From DATHZQ01 sp963823505 (GTDB lineage: Bacteria; Actinomycetota; Acidimicrobiia; Spongiisociales; UBA5794): 64,000 nt of DNA. Position 1 is the first letter of the stretch; each line of letters starts with the position of its first letter. The stretch spans positions 1,364,001 to 1,428,000 of the forward strand of contig CAWGLY010000005.1 of the NCBI GenBank assembly GCA_963823505.1, given 5' to 3'. Shown here in pieces: positions 15,691 through 25,848 of this stretch. The translations under genes were made by a program, and so were the position numbers. The notes beneath the pieces were generated by a model. The model was not told where the DNA came from. It made no database searches and was given only the letters and a program-made list of their open reading frames with translations.

Positions 15691-16389
15691 ATGCTCATCG
15701 AATTGAAGGACGTCACCAAGCGGTACGGGGAGGGGGCCCTGGCGGTCACGGCCCTGACAGACGTGCAGTTGCTCGTCGATCAAGGCGAGTTCGTTGTCGT
15801 GCTGGGCCCCTCCGGCAGCGGCAAAACCACCTTGCTGAACGTGGTGGGTGCGCTCGACACCGCAAGCGATGGTCTCGTGCGCGTCAACGGCGTCGACATC
15901 ACATCAGCCTCACGGCGAGAGCTGTTCGACTTCCGGGCACGAACCGTGAGCTTCGTCTTTCAGTCGTTCAACTTGTTCCCAGGTCTGACGGCACAGGAAA
16001 ACGTCCAGTTCGGGGTCGACGCCGCAGGGTCCGACGTGGCAGCGGCGGAGGTGCTGGCACGCGTCGGTCTCGGTGACAAGGGAGCACGCTTTCCCCATGA
16101 GCTGTCTGGCGGAGAGCAGCAGCGAGTAGCGATAGCCAGGGCGCTTGCGACGGGCAACCCGATCCTGTTGTGCGACGAGCCAACCGGGGAGCTCGATTAT
16201 CAGACGGGCGTGCAGATCTTGGAGCTCCTCGAGGAACAGACCGGCACCGGCCGTGCCGTCCTGGTCGTCACCCACAACCGCGAAGTCTCTCGTATGGCCG
16301 ACCGGGTCGTCGAATTGTCCAGTGGCCGCATCGTGAGTGACGGCCCGCCGCTTGGCGGGAAGGCTCCGGTCACCGAGCTGCATTGGTGA
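15691..16389 (+). CDS. LolD/MacB-type ABC transporter ATPase
   Basis: The 232-residue ATPase has Walker A GPSGSGKTT (~39-47), a Q-loop in VFQSFNLFPGLTAQENV, signature LSGGEQQRVAIARAL and Walker B ILLCDEPTGELD. The VFQSFNL and DEPTGELD variants are typical of the MacB/LolD/FtsE group that drives FtsX-fold permeases (mechanotransmission). The next gene, 11 bases downstream, encodes exactly such a permease. Together with the GbsR regulator it forms a three-gene operon. Confidence 0.93.
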   Translation: MLIELKDVTKRYGEGALAVTALTDVQLLVDQGEFVVVLGPSGSGKTTLLNVVGALDTASDGLVRVNGVDITSASRRELFDFRARTVSFVFQSFNLFPGLTAQENVQFGVDAAGSDVAAAEVLARVGLGDKGARFPHELSGGEQQRVAIARALATGNPILLCDEPTGELDYQTGVQILELLEEQTGTGRAVLVVTHNREVSRMADRVVELSSGRIVSDGPPLGGKAPVTELHW

Positions 16390-16399
16390 GGAGGATGGC

Positions 16400-18826
16400 A
16401 TGGGTGCTTTCAGGCTGCTCCTTCGATGGTCGTGGCGCGATCTGCGAGCCCATTGGCTCAAAGTCGTTGCGATTGCCGTAGTCATCGCCATCGGGACAGG
16501 AGGGTATGCAGGCCTCACGTCCACGACCGAGTGGCGCAAAGTGTCGTACGACGCCAGCTACCGCGACCTGGGGATGTATGACCTCCGGGTCGACCTGGCA
16601 GCCGGGGCGCACACTGCCGAAGGAGACCTGGTCGCGGTGGCAGGCTCGATCCCCAGCTCCGCTGCGATCACAGGGGTCGAGGAGCGCCTCATCATCGCCA
16701 CTCAGGTGGATGCGTCGACGGCGGACACCACCGTGCTCGTCCGTGGCGAGATCACCGGTTCGGATTTCTCCGATGGTGGGCCGGGAGTGAACGGCTACCA
16801 CGCCTTCACCGGCCGGCCCCTCACCAACGAAGACGCCGGAGCCCCACGGGTGATGCTCGAACGCACCTTCGCCAAGTTCCACGGTCTGGCCGACACCGGG
16901 CGGGTACGGGTGAGTGGTGATCGTGAGCTGGAGTTCGTCGGACAGGCGACGACACCCGAGTACTTCACCGTTGCTCCCGAGGGCGAGATGTTCATGTCGG
17001 AGGCAACATTCGCAGGGCTCTTCACGACCCTCGAAACAGCCCAAGAATTGGGCGGATTACCCGGCCGGGTCAACAACATGGTCCTGATCCTCGCAGAGGG
17101 CACCGACCGCGATGCAGTCGCAGCCGAGCTGGAGTATGCCCTCGAAGCGCTGCCGGTCGGCACGACCGTGTTGACCCGAGACGACAACCTGTCGTACACG
17201 GCCCTGACCACCGATATCGATCAAGACCAGGCGATGTTCAATGCCCTCGCGTTCTTGTTGATCGCGGGAGCAGTCGGCGCCGCCTTCAACCTCATCCATC
17301 GACTCGCCGAGCAGCAGCGGCGGGAGATCGGCATCGGGATGGCCCTCGGCACCAGGCCATGGGTGTTGGCCATGCGACCGTTGCTGGTCAGTGCACAGAT
17401 CGCCGCATTGGGTGTCGTTTTCGGCATCGGCGTCGGCATCGTCATAGGGAATGCCATGGCTGCGGTGTTCGAGGACTTCATCCCTCTGCCGATATGGATC
17501 ACGTCGTTCCCCGCTCCCGTGTTTGCCAGGGTCGCAGTCATCGGCTTGGTCGTACCGTTCATTGCGAGCGCGATCCCCGTTTGGCAAGCCGTGCGGGTGA
17601 ATCCAATCGACGCCATCAAGCCGTCCTATCACAAGGCGCATGACCCGCATCGCCGGCCGACGCGGCTGCGCGGCAACACGTTCGTCGTCATGCCGTTCCG
17701 CAGCTTGCGGCGTACTGCCCGGCGCACCACTCTGACGGTCCTCGGCGTGGCCGCCGCGGTGACGGTGCTCATGGGCTTCCTCGGGATCATGGACTCTGTC
17801 TTCGGTGCAATCGACACCGCCGAACGGGAGGCCGAGGGGCAAGAACCGGAGCGGGTGACCGTGGCCCTCGACACGTTCCGACCGGCGGAATCGCCGGAGG
17901 TCGCTGCCATCGGCAACGCCGCGACGGTGGATCGTGCGGAGCCTGCGCTGCGCATCCCGGGTTCGATCGCAACCACGGCAGGCGAAATCGATGTGTTCAT
18001 CGACCTCGTGGACCTCGACCATGGGATGTGGAGCCCCACGATCGTCGACAGTGCAGTCGTGGAGGGGCCGGGGTTGCTGCTGACGGAGAAGGCCGTTGCC
18101 GACCTGGGCGTTGCCGTCGGCGACGTCGTCACATTGCGGCATCCATGGCGCGACGGCCTTGCTTCGTACAGGTTCGTCGAGACGGCATTGCCCGTCGTCG
18201 CCACTCACCCGTTTCCGGTGCGCGGATACGCCACGATGGACCTGCAACACTCCGCGTTGTTCAACCTCGAGGGAATCGTCAACACCGTCAACGTCCTGCC
18301 CGCTGACGGGGCCAATGTCGAAGACGTGCAGCGCGAGCTGTTCCCCCTCGACTCCGTGGCGGCGGTCCAGTCGGTTACGGCGATGACCGAAGCCGTCCGC
18401 GATGCCTTCGGCGAGCTGCTCGGCATCGTCCAGGTCATGGTCGTAGCGGTCTTGATCCTGGCGCTGCTGATTGCGTTCAACACCGCTGCGATCAACCTCG
18501 ACGCTCGGACGCGGGAACACGCCACCATGTTCGCTTTCGGCGTGCGGGTCCACACTGCGCTTCGCATGGCGGTCACAGAGAGCCTGGTGGTGGGAATCCT
18601 CGCCACAGCAATCGGAGTCGCCGGCGGGCTTGCGATGGTGTGGTGGATGACCCAGCGGCTCCTCGCCGAGACGCTGCCCGACTTCGCCCTCGAGGTGATC
18701 GTGGAACCGGCAACGCTTGCGATGGTGGGAGTTGCCGGCGTGATCGCAGTAGCAATCGCCCCCTTGTTCACCGTGCGCCGCATGCGACACATGGATCTAC
18801 CGGGGAGCCTGCGTCTCGTCGAGTGA
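16400..18826 (+). CDS. FtsX-like permease with large extracytoplasmic regions (MacB-type)
   Basis: The 808-residue protein starts at ATG 16400 after GAGGAGG. It has an N-terminal helix (~22-40), a large extracytoplasmic domain (~50-275), a first FtsX block of three helices (~285-405), then a basic loop, a further helix (~445-465), a second extracytoplasmic domain and a final three-helix FtsX block (~675-800). This duplicated 'FtsX-X-FtsX' layout is common in Gram-positive lipid, peptide or lipoprotein transporters. The upstream ATPase energizes it. A substrate cannot be inferred. The gene faces the AlkD gene with 20 bases between. Confidence 0.88.
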   Translation: MGAFRLLLRWSWRDLRAHWLKVVAIAVVIAIGTGGYAGLTSTTEWRKVSYDASYRDLGMYDLRVDLAAGAHTAEGDLVAVAGSIPSSAAITGVEERLIIATQVDASTADTTVLVRGEITGSDFSDGGPGVNGYHAFTGRPLTNEDAGAPRVMLERTFAKFHGLADTGRVRVSGDRELEFVGQATTPEYFTVAPEGEMFMSEATFAGLFTTLETAQELGGLPGRVNNMVLILAEGTDRDAVAAELEYALEALPVGTTVLTRDDNLSYTALTTDIDQDQAMFNALAFLLIAGAVGAAFNLIHRLAEQQRREIGIGMALGTRPWVLAMRPLLVSAQIAALGVVFGIGVGIVIGNAMAAVFEDFIPLPIWITSFPAPVFARVAVIGLVVPFIASAIPVWQAVRVNPIDAIKPSYHKAHDPHRRPTRLRGNTFVVMPFRSLRRTARRTTLTVLGVAAAVTVLMGFLGIMDSVFGAIDTAEREAEGQEPERVTVALDTFRPAESPEVAAIGNAATVDRAEPALRIPGSIATTAGEIDVFIDLVDLDHGMWSPTIVDSAVVEGPGLLLTEKAVADLGVAVGDVVTLRHPWRDGLASYRFVETALPVVATHPFPVRGYATMDLQHSALFNLEGIVNTVNVLPADGANVEDVQRELFPLDSVAAVQSVTAMTEAVRDAFGELLGIVQVMVVAVLILALLIAFNTAAINLDARTREHATMFAFGVRVHTALRMAVTESLVVGILATAIGVAGGLAMVWWMTQRLLAETLPDFALEVIVEPATLAMVGVAGVIAVAIAPLFTVRRMRHMDLPGSLRLVE

Positions 18827-18846
18827 GCGACGGAACCTCCGGCCTT

Positions 18847-19533
18847 CTAGCGCGGAGGAACGTCGAGGTGCTTCGTCGCTTCCCGATATGTGAGACCGGA
18901 CCAGACCTCACGGTTGGCGAGCACGAACGAGCGAACGGCGCCGGGTGCGGACTTCGCATACTCGCGCAGCGCCCACCCGATCGCTTTGCGAATGAAGAAC
19001 TCCTTTTCGCCGGCGCTGGACAGGCAATAGCGGAAGAGCCGCTCCTCGTCTGTGGCCGATTTGTGGCGGAGCTGGGCGATGATGGCCGTGCGGCGCAGCC
19101 ACATATCCGGGTCATCGATCCACCGGTCCAAGATGACGGAAGCCCGATCCCGATCGTCCAGCAGGACCCGGCCAATGAGGTCGGCGGCGACACCGTCGAC
19201 GAGATCCCACCACGCACCCTCGACGATCATTCGCTTGTACAGCGGCACCGACCCGATCGTGATGTACTGCGGATACGCCCCTGCCAGGCCGATCGCGAGG
19301 TACTTCTCCTCCCTGTGGGGTCGCTCCCACAGCGCCAGCACCCCCTCGGTGTACTCGGCCCTGGATCGCACCGGGAAGCGCGCCAGCATCGCCTTGAAGA
19401 TCGGCTTGCGCTCGGGTGTCTTGACGCCGTAGAAGGGCATATCGGTCTTCAGGTACGCCGCCATGGCTGCTGCCGCCTCAGGGTCGGCCAGTGCCGCCAA
19501 CTCTGCCGCCGCGTAGTCCGTCATGTGCCGCAT
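18847..19533 (-). CDS. DNA alkylation repair protein (AlkD-like HEAT-repeat glycosylase)
   Basis: The 228-residue protein is nearly all alpha-helical HEAT-like repeats. Family landmarks are KTDMPFYGVKTPERK, LWERPHREEKYLAIGLA, EGAWWDLVDGVAADLIG, MWLRRTAIIAQL and FFIRKAIGWALREYAK. AlkD enzymes excise bulky N3- and N7-alkylated purines without base flipping; the WWDxVD motif carries the key Trp/Asp residues and is intact. A TATGGT box (19545-19540, minus) ends six bases before the ATG at 19533, again leaderless. Monocistronic. Confidence 0.92.
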   Translation of the reverse strand: MRHMTDYAAAELAALADPEAAAAMAAYLKTDMPFYGVKTPERKPIFKAMLARFPVRSRAEYTEGVLALWERPHREEKYLAIGLAGAYPQYITIGSVPLYKRMIVEGAWWDLVDGVAADLIGRVLLDDRDRASVILDRWIDDPDMWLRRTAIIAQLRHKSATDEERLFRYCLSSAGEKEFFIRKAIGWALREYAKSAPGAVRSFVLANREVWSGLTYREATKHLDVPPR

Positions 19534-19539
19534 GCCGAA

Positions 19540-19545
19540 ACCATA
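19540..19545 (-). promoter_or_regulatory. -10 box (TATGGT) for leaderless start at 19533
   Basis: TATGGT on the minus strand ends six bases before the ATG. No Shine-Dalgarno sequence. Confidence 0.45.
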
Positions 19546-19686
19546 GAAGGCCAGACGGAGCAGGAGCGAGAAGTCGTCCGGGAGCCGCCGCAAGCCCCGG
19601 CCGCCGTGCTCCCCACTCGTTCTGGGGACTCTCCGTGCGACCCGGCCGTTCTCCTCTGCATGATGTGGAATCCGGCCTACACTCCC

Positions 19687-20778
19687 ATGCTCGTGAGATT
19701 CACCCGCCACCTGACCCTCGTACTCGCCCTTGCACTGGTCGCTGCCGCGTGCGGCGGCGGCGATCAGAAGGCGTCGGCGACCGCGCCTGCTGCGGCCGTC
19801 ACGACGCTGCCGGACGTGACGGCTGCACCCAGCACCACGACCAGCGCGCCGACGACCACGGTCGTTGCCTCAGGCCCACCGAGCCTGCTCAACGGGCTGC
19901 CCGTGCAAGATGAGATGCTGCAGGACCGCAGGGTCGTCGCCGTCAAGATCGACAACCATCCGGATGCGCGACCCCAATCCGGCGTCCAAGATGCCGGTGC
20001 GGTGATCGAGCTGATCGTCGAGGCAGGCATCACCCGCTTCATCGCCCTGTTCCATGACACCGACTCGGACTACGTAGGGCCCATCCGCTCCGGGCGCCCC
20101 ACCGACCCGACCCTGCTCCGCCAACTCGAGCCGGTGTTCCAGATCTCGGGCGCCCAGCCGTGGGTGCAGGGCCTGATCAACAGCGCAGAGGTACCGTTCC
20201 TCGGCGAAACCCGGCCCAACACGTTCCGCATCCCCAGGGGTGGCCGCGCCTATGAACGCACCCTTTACGGCAACACGGAGGCCATCCGCGAGGTTGCGGA
20301 CGGTCGCAGCATCCCAGATGACCCGCCGCAGGACTCGTGGTTCAGCTTCGGTGAGCCGACCGCAACGACCGAGACCGCCGAAGACGTTGCCCTCAGTTGG
20401 TCGGGTGACTGGCCAACAGTCCACTGGGTGTGGGACGGCACGGAGTACTCGAGATTCAACGGGACACAGGAACACACCTGGGTGGACCAGGAGGGCGAAG
20501 GTGAGCAGATCACGGCTGACACGCTTCTGGTGCTCACCGCCCGCCGCTACACCGCCTCGGGATCGAGCGGTTCGGCCGTGCCCGCCCTCGATACCGTCGG
20601 AGAGGGCGAGGCGTACCTGTTCTACAACGGCGAAGTCGTCGAAGGCACCTGGCAGCGCGAAACCATCGAGGAGTTCTTCGAGCTCCTCACCGTGGACGGC
20701 GAGCCCATCGTGCTCCCGCCGGGCAAGCTGTGGTTGAACGTGTTCCCCAACGATCGCACGGTGAGCTGGGACCAGTAG
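19687..20778 (+). CDS. DUF3048 (YerB-like) lipoprotein
   Basis: The 363-residue protein has a lipoprotein signal (hydrophobic run LTLVLALALVAAAC, Cys at ~22) and a Thr/Ser/Pro-rich linker (~30-65). The DUF3048 body contains VVAVKIDNHPDARPQSGVQDA and the N-terminal motifs GPIRSGRPTDP and GAQPWVQGLI. It is secreted and lipid-anchored; the biochemical role of DUF3048 is unknown. A TACACT box (19678-19683) lies so close that the in-frame GTG at 19693 may be the real leaderless start. A second DUF3048 gene lies at 36739-37932. The next gene starts directly after the stop. Confidence 0.88.
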   Translation: MLVRFTRHLTLVLALALVAAACGGGDQKASATAPAAAVTTLPDVTAAPSTTTSAPTTTVVASGPPSLLNGLPVQDEMLQDRRVVAVKIDNHPDARPQSGVQDAGAVIELIVEAGITRFIALFHDTDSDYVGPIRSGRPTDPTLLRQLEPVFQISGAQPWVQGLINSAEVPFLGETRPNTFRIPRGGRAYERTLYGNTEAIREVADGRSIPDDPPQDSWFSFGEPTATTETAEDVALSWSGDWPTVHWVWDGTEYSRFNGTQEHTWVDQEGEGEQITADTLLVLTARRYTASGSSGSAVPALDTVGEGEAYLFYNGEVVEGTWQRETIEEFFELLTVDGEPIVLPPGKLWLNVFPNDRTVSWDQ

Positions 20779-22173
20779 GTGGCGGTAGCTCAGTTCGCCG
20801 CAACCGCGGCTGCGGTTCGATCCCGGCACCGTACCGCCGTCGACGTGGTGACGACTGCTCTCGAAGCCATCAACGCTTCGCAAGACACGCTCAACGCCTT
20901 CACGAGGGTTGTCGCCGACGAGGCCATCGCCGCTGCTGCTGAGATCGACCGGCGCATCACCGCGGGCGAAGACCCCGGACCCCTCGCCGGGGCGCCGATA
21001 GCGGTGAAGGACCTCATCGACCAGCACGGCATCCCGACGACCAACGGATCCAGCTTTCCCGCCGACCCGGCAGCCGCAACGGCAACGGCCGTCGCCAGGC
21101 TCGAAGCCGCAGGTGCCATCGTCGTCGGCCGTACCGGGCTGCACGAGTTCGCCTTCGGTTTCTCCTCTGAGAACCACTGGTTCGGGCCCGTACGCAATCC
21201 GTGGGACATCACGAGCTCACCGGGAGGCTCCTCAGGTGGTTCTGGGGTCGCCGTCGCCGCTCGGCTCATTGCCGGCGCCGTCGGCACGGACACAGGCGGC
21301 TCGGTGCGGGTGCCTGCGGCGCTGTGCGGAGTCGTCGGGCTCAAGGTGAGCCATGGGCGCATTCCGCTGACCGGCGTGTTCCCGCTGGCTCCTTCCTTCG
21401 ACACAGTTGGACCTCTGGCACTCTCCGTTGCCGATGCTGCGATCCTCTACGAGACCATGGCAGGCCATGACCCCACGGACCCGTGGTCGCTTCCCGTCCC
21501 GGTGACGCCTGCCGGGTCTGCTGCGAGCGTGGGCGATGTTCGCATCGGGGTGCCCCATCCCTGGGTCGACCGGGCGCTGGACCCGACGGTGGCCGCCGGA
21601 TGGGCGCACTTCCTCGACGCTGTCGCGGATGCCGGGGCAACCGTTGTGGACGTCGAGATCCCCGATCTGGTGTTCCCCGGCCTGGTCACAGAGGCGATGT
21701 ACCCCGAGGTCGCTGCGATCCACCGTGCCCGATTTGCGGCCGCTCCGGAGCGCTACGGGCCTGAGGTGCGGGGCCGGGTCGAGCTGACCCTCGACGCCGG
21801 CATGGACGGCTACCTCGAAGGGATGGCGTGGCGCACGCGTATGCGGCGGGCTGCGACGGCAGCGCTCGAGTCATGCGACGTGCTTGCCACGCCTTCGGTC
21901 GCCGCGATGCGGAAAGTGATCGGGGTGGACACCATCGAGATCGCCGGGGAGCACATCGACTACCGGACGGCACTGAGCTGCTTTTCGGCGCTGGTGAATC
22001 AGATGGGCCTGCCGGCACTCTCCGTTCCGCTCGCGATTGCCGGCACTCCCCCGCCGAGCGTCCAGCTCATCGGCCCGATGTGGTCCGAGCATCGCTTGTT
22101 GGGTCTGGGCAAAGGCCTGGAGGCGGCGGGGCTCGTGGACGTGGCCTGCCCACCCAACGCATTCCCTCACTGA
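20779..22173 (+). CDS. Amidase-signature enzyme
   Basis: The 464-residue protein has the Ser-cisSer-Lys triad of the amidase signature family: Lys77 in GAPIAVKDL, cis-Ser ~151 in SSPGGSSGGSG and nucleophile Ser175 in GTDTGGSVRVPA. It resembles GatA-like and AtzF-like amidases, but nothing shows it to be GatA (no gatB or gatC nearby). It hydrolyses an amide, substrate unknown. It begins with GTG immediately after the DUF3048 stop (TAG|GTG), so the two genes are probably cotranscribed. Confidence 0.9.
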   Translation: MAVAQFAATAAAVRSRHRTAVDVVTTALEAINASQDTLNAFTRVVADEAIAAAAEIDRRITAGEDPGPLAGAPIAVKDLIDQHGIPTTNGSSFPADPAAATATAVARLEAAGAIVVGRTGLHEFAFGFSSENHWFGPVRNPWDITSSPGGSSGGSGVAVAARLIAGAVGTDTGGSVRVPAALCGVVGLKVSHGRIPLTGVFPLAPSFDTVGPLALSVADAAILYETMAGHDPTDPWSLPVPVTPAGSAASVGDVRIGVPHPWVDRALDPTVAAGWAHFLDAVADAGATVVDVEIPDLVFPGLVTEAMYPEVAAIHRARFAAAPERYGPEVRGRVELTLDAGMDGYLEGMAWRTRMRRAATAALESCDVLATPSVAAMRKVIGVDTIEIAGEHIDYRTALSCFSALVNQMGLPALSVPLAIAGTPPPSVQLIGPMWSEHRLLGLGKGLEAAGLVDVACPPNAFPH

Positions 22174-22208
22174 TCCAAGGAATGCGCCGCAAGCGAAGAC
22201 GGCGGGCA

Positions 22209-22214
22209 TAGACT
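22209..22214 (+). promoter_or_regulatory. -10 box (TAGACT) upstream of korA leader
   Basis: TAGACT ends six bases before the ATG at 22221, which opens a 14-codon frame overlapping the korA start. Confidence 0.4.
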
Positions 22215-22220
22215 GCGCGG

Positions 22221-22265
22221 ATGCGGTCGCCGACGTCGCAGCGGCTGCGCTATTGGTGGAGATGA
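22221..22265 (+). CDS. Possible leaderless micro-ORF (14 codons) coupled to korA
   Basis: ATG 22221 reads MRSPTSQRLRYWWR and stops at a TGA overlapping the korA ATG (ATGA at 22262-22265). A -10-like box lies six bases upstream, and GGTGGAG just before the korA ATG could help re-initiation. It contains four Arg and two adjacent Trp codons, which could serve as a supply sensor; this is inference from position and composition. Confidence 0.35.
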   Translation: MRSPTSQRLRYWWR

Positions 22266-24141
22266 TTCCAGTGCCCGATGACACGATGACCGCCCCTGCA
22301 CAACGCGAAGTCCTCGACCGTGTCGTGCTCCGATTTGCCGGCGACTCCGGTGACGGCATGCAGCTCGCCGGAACACGATTCACGGCGGCATCTGCGCTGT
22401 TCGGCAACGACCTTGCCACCCTGCCGAACTTCCCCGCAGAGATCCGCGCCCCTGCAGGCACATTGCCTGGCGTGTCCTCGTTCCAGGTGCACATCGCCAA
22501 CTGGGACATCCTCACGCCGGGCGACGAGCCAGATGTGCTCGTCGCCATGAATCCTGCAGCCTTGAAGGCCAACCTCGGAGACCTTCGCAAGGGCGGCCTG
22601 ATCCTCGTCAACACCGACGCGTTCGACGAGCGCAACTTGTCGAAGGCGGGCTACGGGGACAACCCGCTCGCCAACGGCGACCTCGAGGGTTATCACGTCC
22701 TGAGCGCCCCCATGGAGGAGCTCACCAAACTCGCCGTGAAGGACACAGGAGTCAAGGGCAGGAGCATCCTGCGCTCCAAGAACTTCTTCGCCCTTGGACT
22801 GGTGTCGTGGATGTACAACCGGCCCACCCAGCCGGTCATCGACTGGGTCAACCGCAAGTTTGGGCCCGACGACCCCGTCGGCAACGCCAACGTGGCGGCA
22901 TTCAAGGCCGGATACAACTTCGGTATCACCACCGAGGAGTTTCACCACACCTACGTGGTCGAGCCCGCCAAGCTCCCGCCGGGCGACTACGCAAATGCAA
23001 CCGGAAACCAGGCGCTGGCGTGGGGGCTCATCGCAGCGGCCACGAGCGCCAACCTCCCCCTCTTCTACGGCTCGTACCCCATCACGCCGGCATCGAGCAT
23101 CCTCGAGGAGCTCGCCAGGCACAAGAACTTCGGTGTCAGGACGTTCCAGGCCGAGGACGAGATCGCAGCCGTTGGGGTGACCCTCGGCGCCTCCTTTGCC
23201 GGCCACCTCGGTGTCACAGGGACCAGCGGGCCAGGCGTGGCGCTGAAGAGCGAGACCATCAGCCTTGCGATCCAAACCGAGCTGCCGATGGTGATCGTCA
23301 ACGTCCAGCGGGCAGGCCCTTCGACGGGAATGCCCACCAAGGTCGAGCAGTCCGACCTGTACCTCTCGGTGTATGGCCGCCACGGCGAAGCGCCGATGCC
23401 CGTCGTCTCTGCACAGTCGCCGAGCGATGCGTTCGATGCGGCCATCGAGGCATGCCGGATCGCGGTCAAATACATGACCCCTGTGATCCTCATGTCGGAC
23501 GGATACATCGCCAACAGCTCAGAGCCGTGGGCGTTGCCGAATGCCGCCGACCTCCCCCAATTCCCCGTGGAGTTTGCGGCCGGCCTCAACGGCGACGGGG
23601 AGTTCCTCCCCTACGTGCGTGACGAAGCCACACTGGCACGACCTTGGGCCATACCCGGCACTGAGGGGCTCGAGCACAGGGTCGGCGGGCTCGAGCACGA
23701 GGATGGCTCTGGGAACGTCTCGTACGACCCCCACAATCACGAGCTGATGACAGAGCTGCGTGAGCAGAAGATCGCACGCATCGCCGCCGACATACCTGCT
23801 GCGGAGGTCGTTGGTCCCGAAGATGCGGACCTGCTCGTGGTCGGCTGGGGCTCCACATTCGGAGCCATCAGGGCGGGCGTCAACAATGCGGCCAGGGGCG
23901 GCTACGTGTCTGCCCACGTCCACCTCCGCCACCTCAACCCGTTCCCGCCGAACCTCGGTGAGATCTTGGAGCGCTACCCGAAGGTTCTGGTCCCCGAGCT
24001 GAATCGGGGTCAGCTGGCGCGGCTTCTGCGCGGCGAGTACCTGGTGCCGACGATCTCGCTCTCCAAGATCCAGGGACTGCCGTTCAAGGCATCGGAGATC
24101 TCCAGCAAGATCATCGAGATCTTCGAGGGGAAGGACAGCGC

Positions 24142-24145
<4 letters not shown>
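22262..24145 (+). CDS. korA: 2-oxoacid:ferredoxin oxidoreductase, alpha subunit with fused gamma domain
   Basis: The 627-residue protein joins a gamma-type domain (~20-210; FAGDSGDGMQLAG, LPNFPAEIRAPAGT) to the alpha domain (~235-625; YGSYPITPASSILEELA, FQAEDEIAAVGVTLGASFAG, TSGPGVALKSE). This is the usual actinobacterial KorA layout, which decarboxylates 2-oxoglutarate (or related 2-oxoacids) to the acyl-CoA and reduces ferredoxin with KorB. The start ATG 22262 overlaps a possible micro-ORF; ATG 22286 is an alternative. KorB follows with an ATGA overlap. Confidence 0.93.
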
Positions 24146-25158
<1,013 letters not shown>

Positions 25159-25257
25159 GAGACTGCTGATCGAATCGTCGTGAGGGCTCGCGGGTCCGCC
25201 ACGGTGCCTGGTCACGACCTCGGTCACGAGCTCGAACTGACGTTGATCAGCAGTGTC
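25159..25257 (+). repeat. 99-bp palindromic element, copy 1 (MITE- or REP-like)
   Basis: The element begins GAGACTGCTGATC and ends GATCAGCAGTGTC, giving 13-bp terminal inverted repeats with one mismatch. A second copy at 26860-26958 is inverted and matches at 97 of 99 positions by direct comparison. It starts on the base after the korB stop. It encodes nothing obvious. A clear target-site duplication is not visible. Confidence 0.8.
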
Positions 25258-25315
25258 TTAGCAGACGGATCCCACCCCGGGGGCAGCCGCGGCAACGGCG
25301 GTTGTGCACACCGGG

Positions 25316-25321
25316 TAGCGT
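25316..25321 (+). promoter_or_regulatory. -10 box (TAGCGT) for start at 25330
   Basis: TAGCGT ends eight bases before the ATG at 25330. No Shine-Dalgarno sequence. It is the same hexamer as at murJ. Confidence 0.4.
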
Positions 25322-25329
25322 GGCCGGCC

Positions 25330-25848
25330 ATGGACTCCGCGGTACACATCGACTTCCGGAAGTGGCCGGATACGAAGCACTGGCAGTTCTCGATGAACCG
25401 GCTCGGCGAGGACGAGCACGGAGTCTGGCTCTGGTCCCCGCCTGGCATGGTGATGCGCCGCGGCGAAGAACCGCCTCGCCTGAGCCGCAGCTTGAGCGTC
25501 AAGATCATCACGCACACCGCATGGTGGACCGCGATCTGGAACGATCGCACCGACGGCGTGTATCTCTACGTCGACATTGCCACGCCCGCCACCTGGGACG
25601 GCGACCGCGTGACGTTGATCGATCTCGACCTCGACGTCTATCAGCGGCCCGACAGCGCCACCGAAGTGCTGGATGAGGACGAGTTCGAGGAGCACAGGAT
25701 TGCGCTCGTCTATCCCGATCACATCGTCGACAAGACCCGAACAGCCACGGCGGGCGTTGTCCTCGATGTCGAAGCTGGGCGAGACCCCTTCGGCTCCGTT
25801 GCCGACACGTGGCTTTCTCGTGCCCGCGACCTCTGGACACCACCGTGA
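25330..25848 (+). CDS. DUF402-domain protein
   Basis: The 172-residue product fits the DUF402 family: HWQFSMNRLGEDEHGVWLWSP near the N-terminus, then WWTAIWNDRTDGVYLYVDIATPATWDGDRVTLIDLDLDVYQRPD and an acidic VLDEDEFEEHR segment. Some DUF402 proteins are nucleoside tri/diphosphatases that bind Mg with Asp/Glu residues like these. Whether this one is active is unknown. I start it at ATG 25330 behind the -10 box; the frame reaches back into the 99-bp element. The stop overlaps the GT2 start (GTGA). Confidence 0.82.
   Translation: MDSAVHIDFRKWPDTKHWQFSMNRLGEDEHGVWLWSPPGMVMRRGEEPPRLSRSLSVKIITHTAWWTAIWNDRTDGVYLYVDIATPATWDGDRVTLIDLDLDVYQRPDSATEVLDEDEFEEHRIALVYPDHIVDKTRTATAGVVLDVEAGRDPFGSVADTWLSRARDLWTPP

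Noticed and set aside
17057..18790. 577-codon open frame antisense to the FtsX-like permease
   Set aside because: It is His/Arg/Asp-rich without domains, and mirrors the third-position GC bias of the sense gene. The sense frame has clear FtsX motifs.
20779..22173. GatA subunit of the tRNA amidotransferase
   Set aside because: The amidase triad is shared, but gatB and gatC are not nearby and the protein sits with a DUF3048 gene. It is kept as a general amidase.
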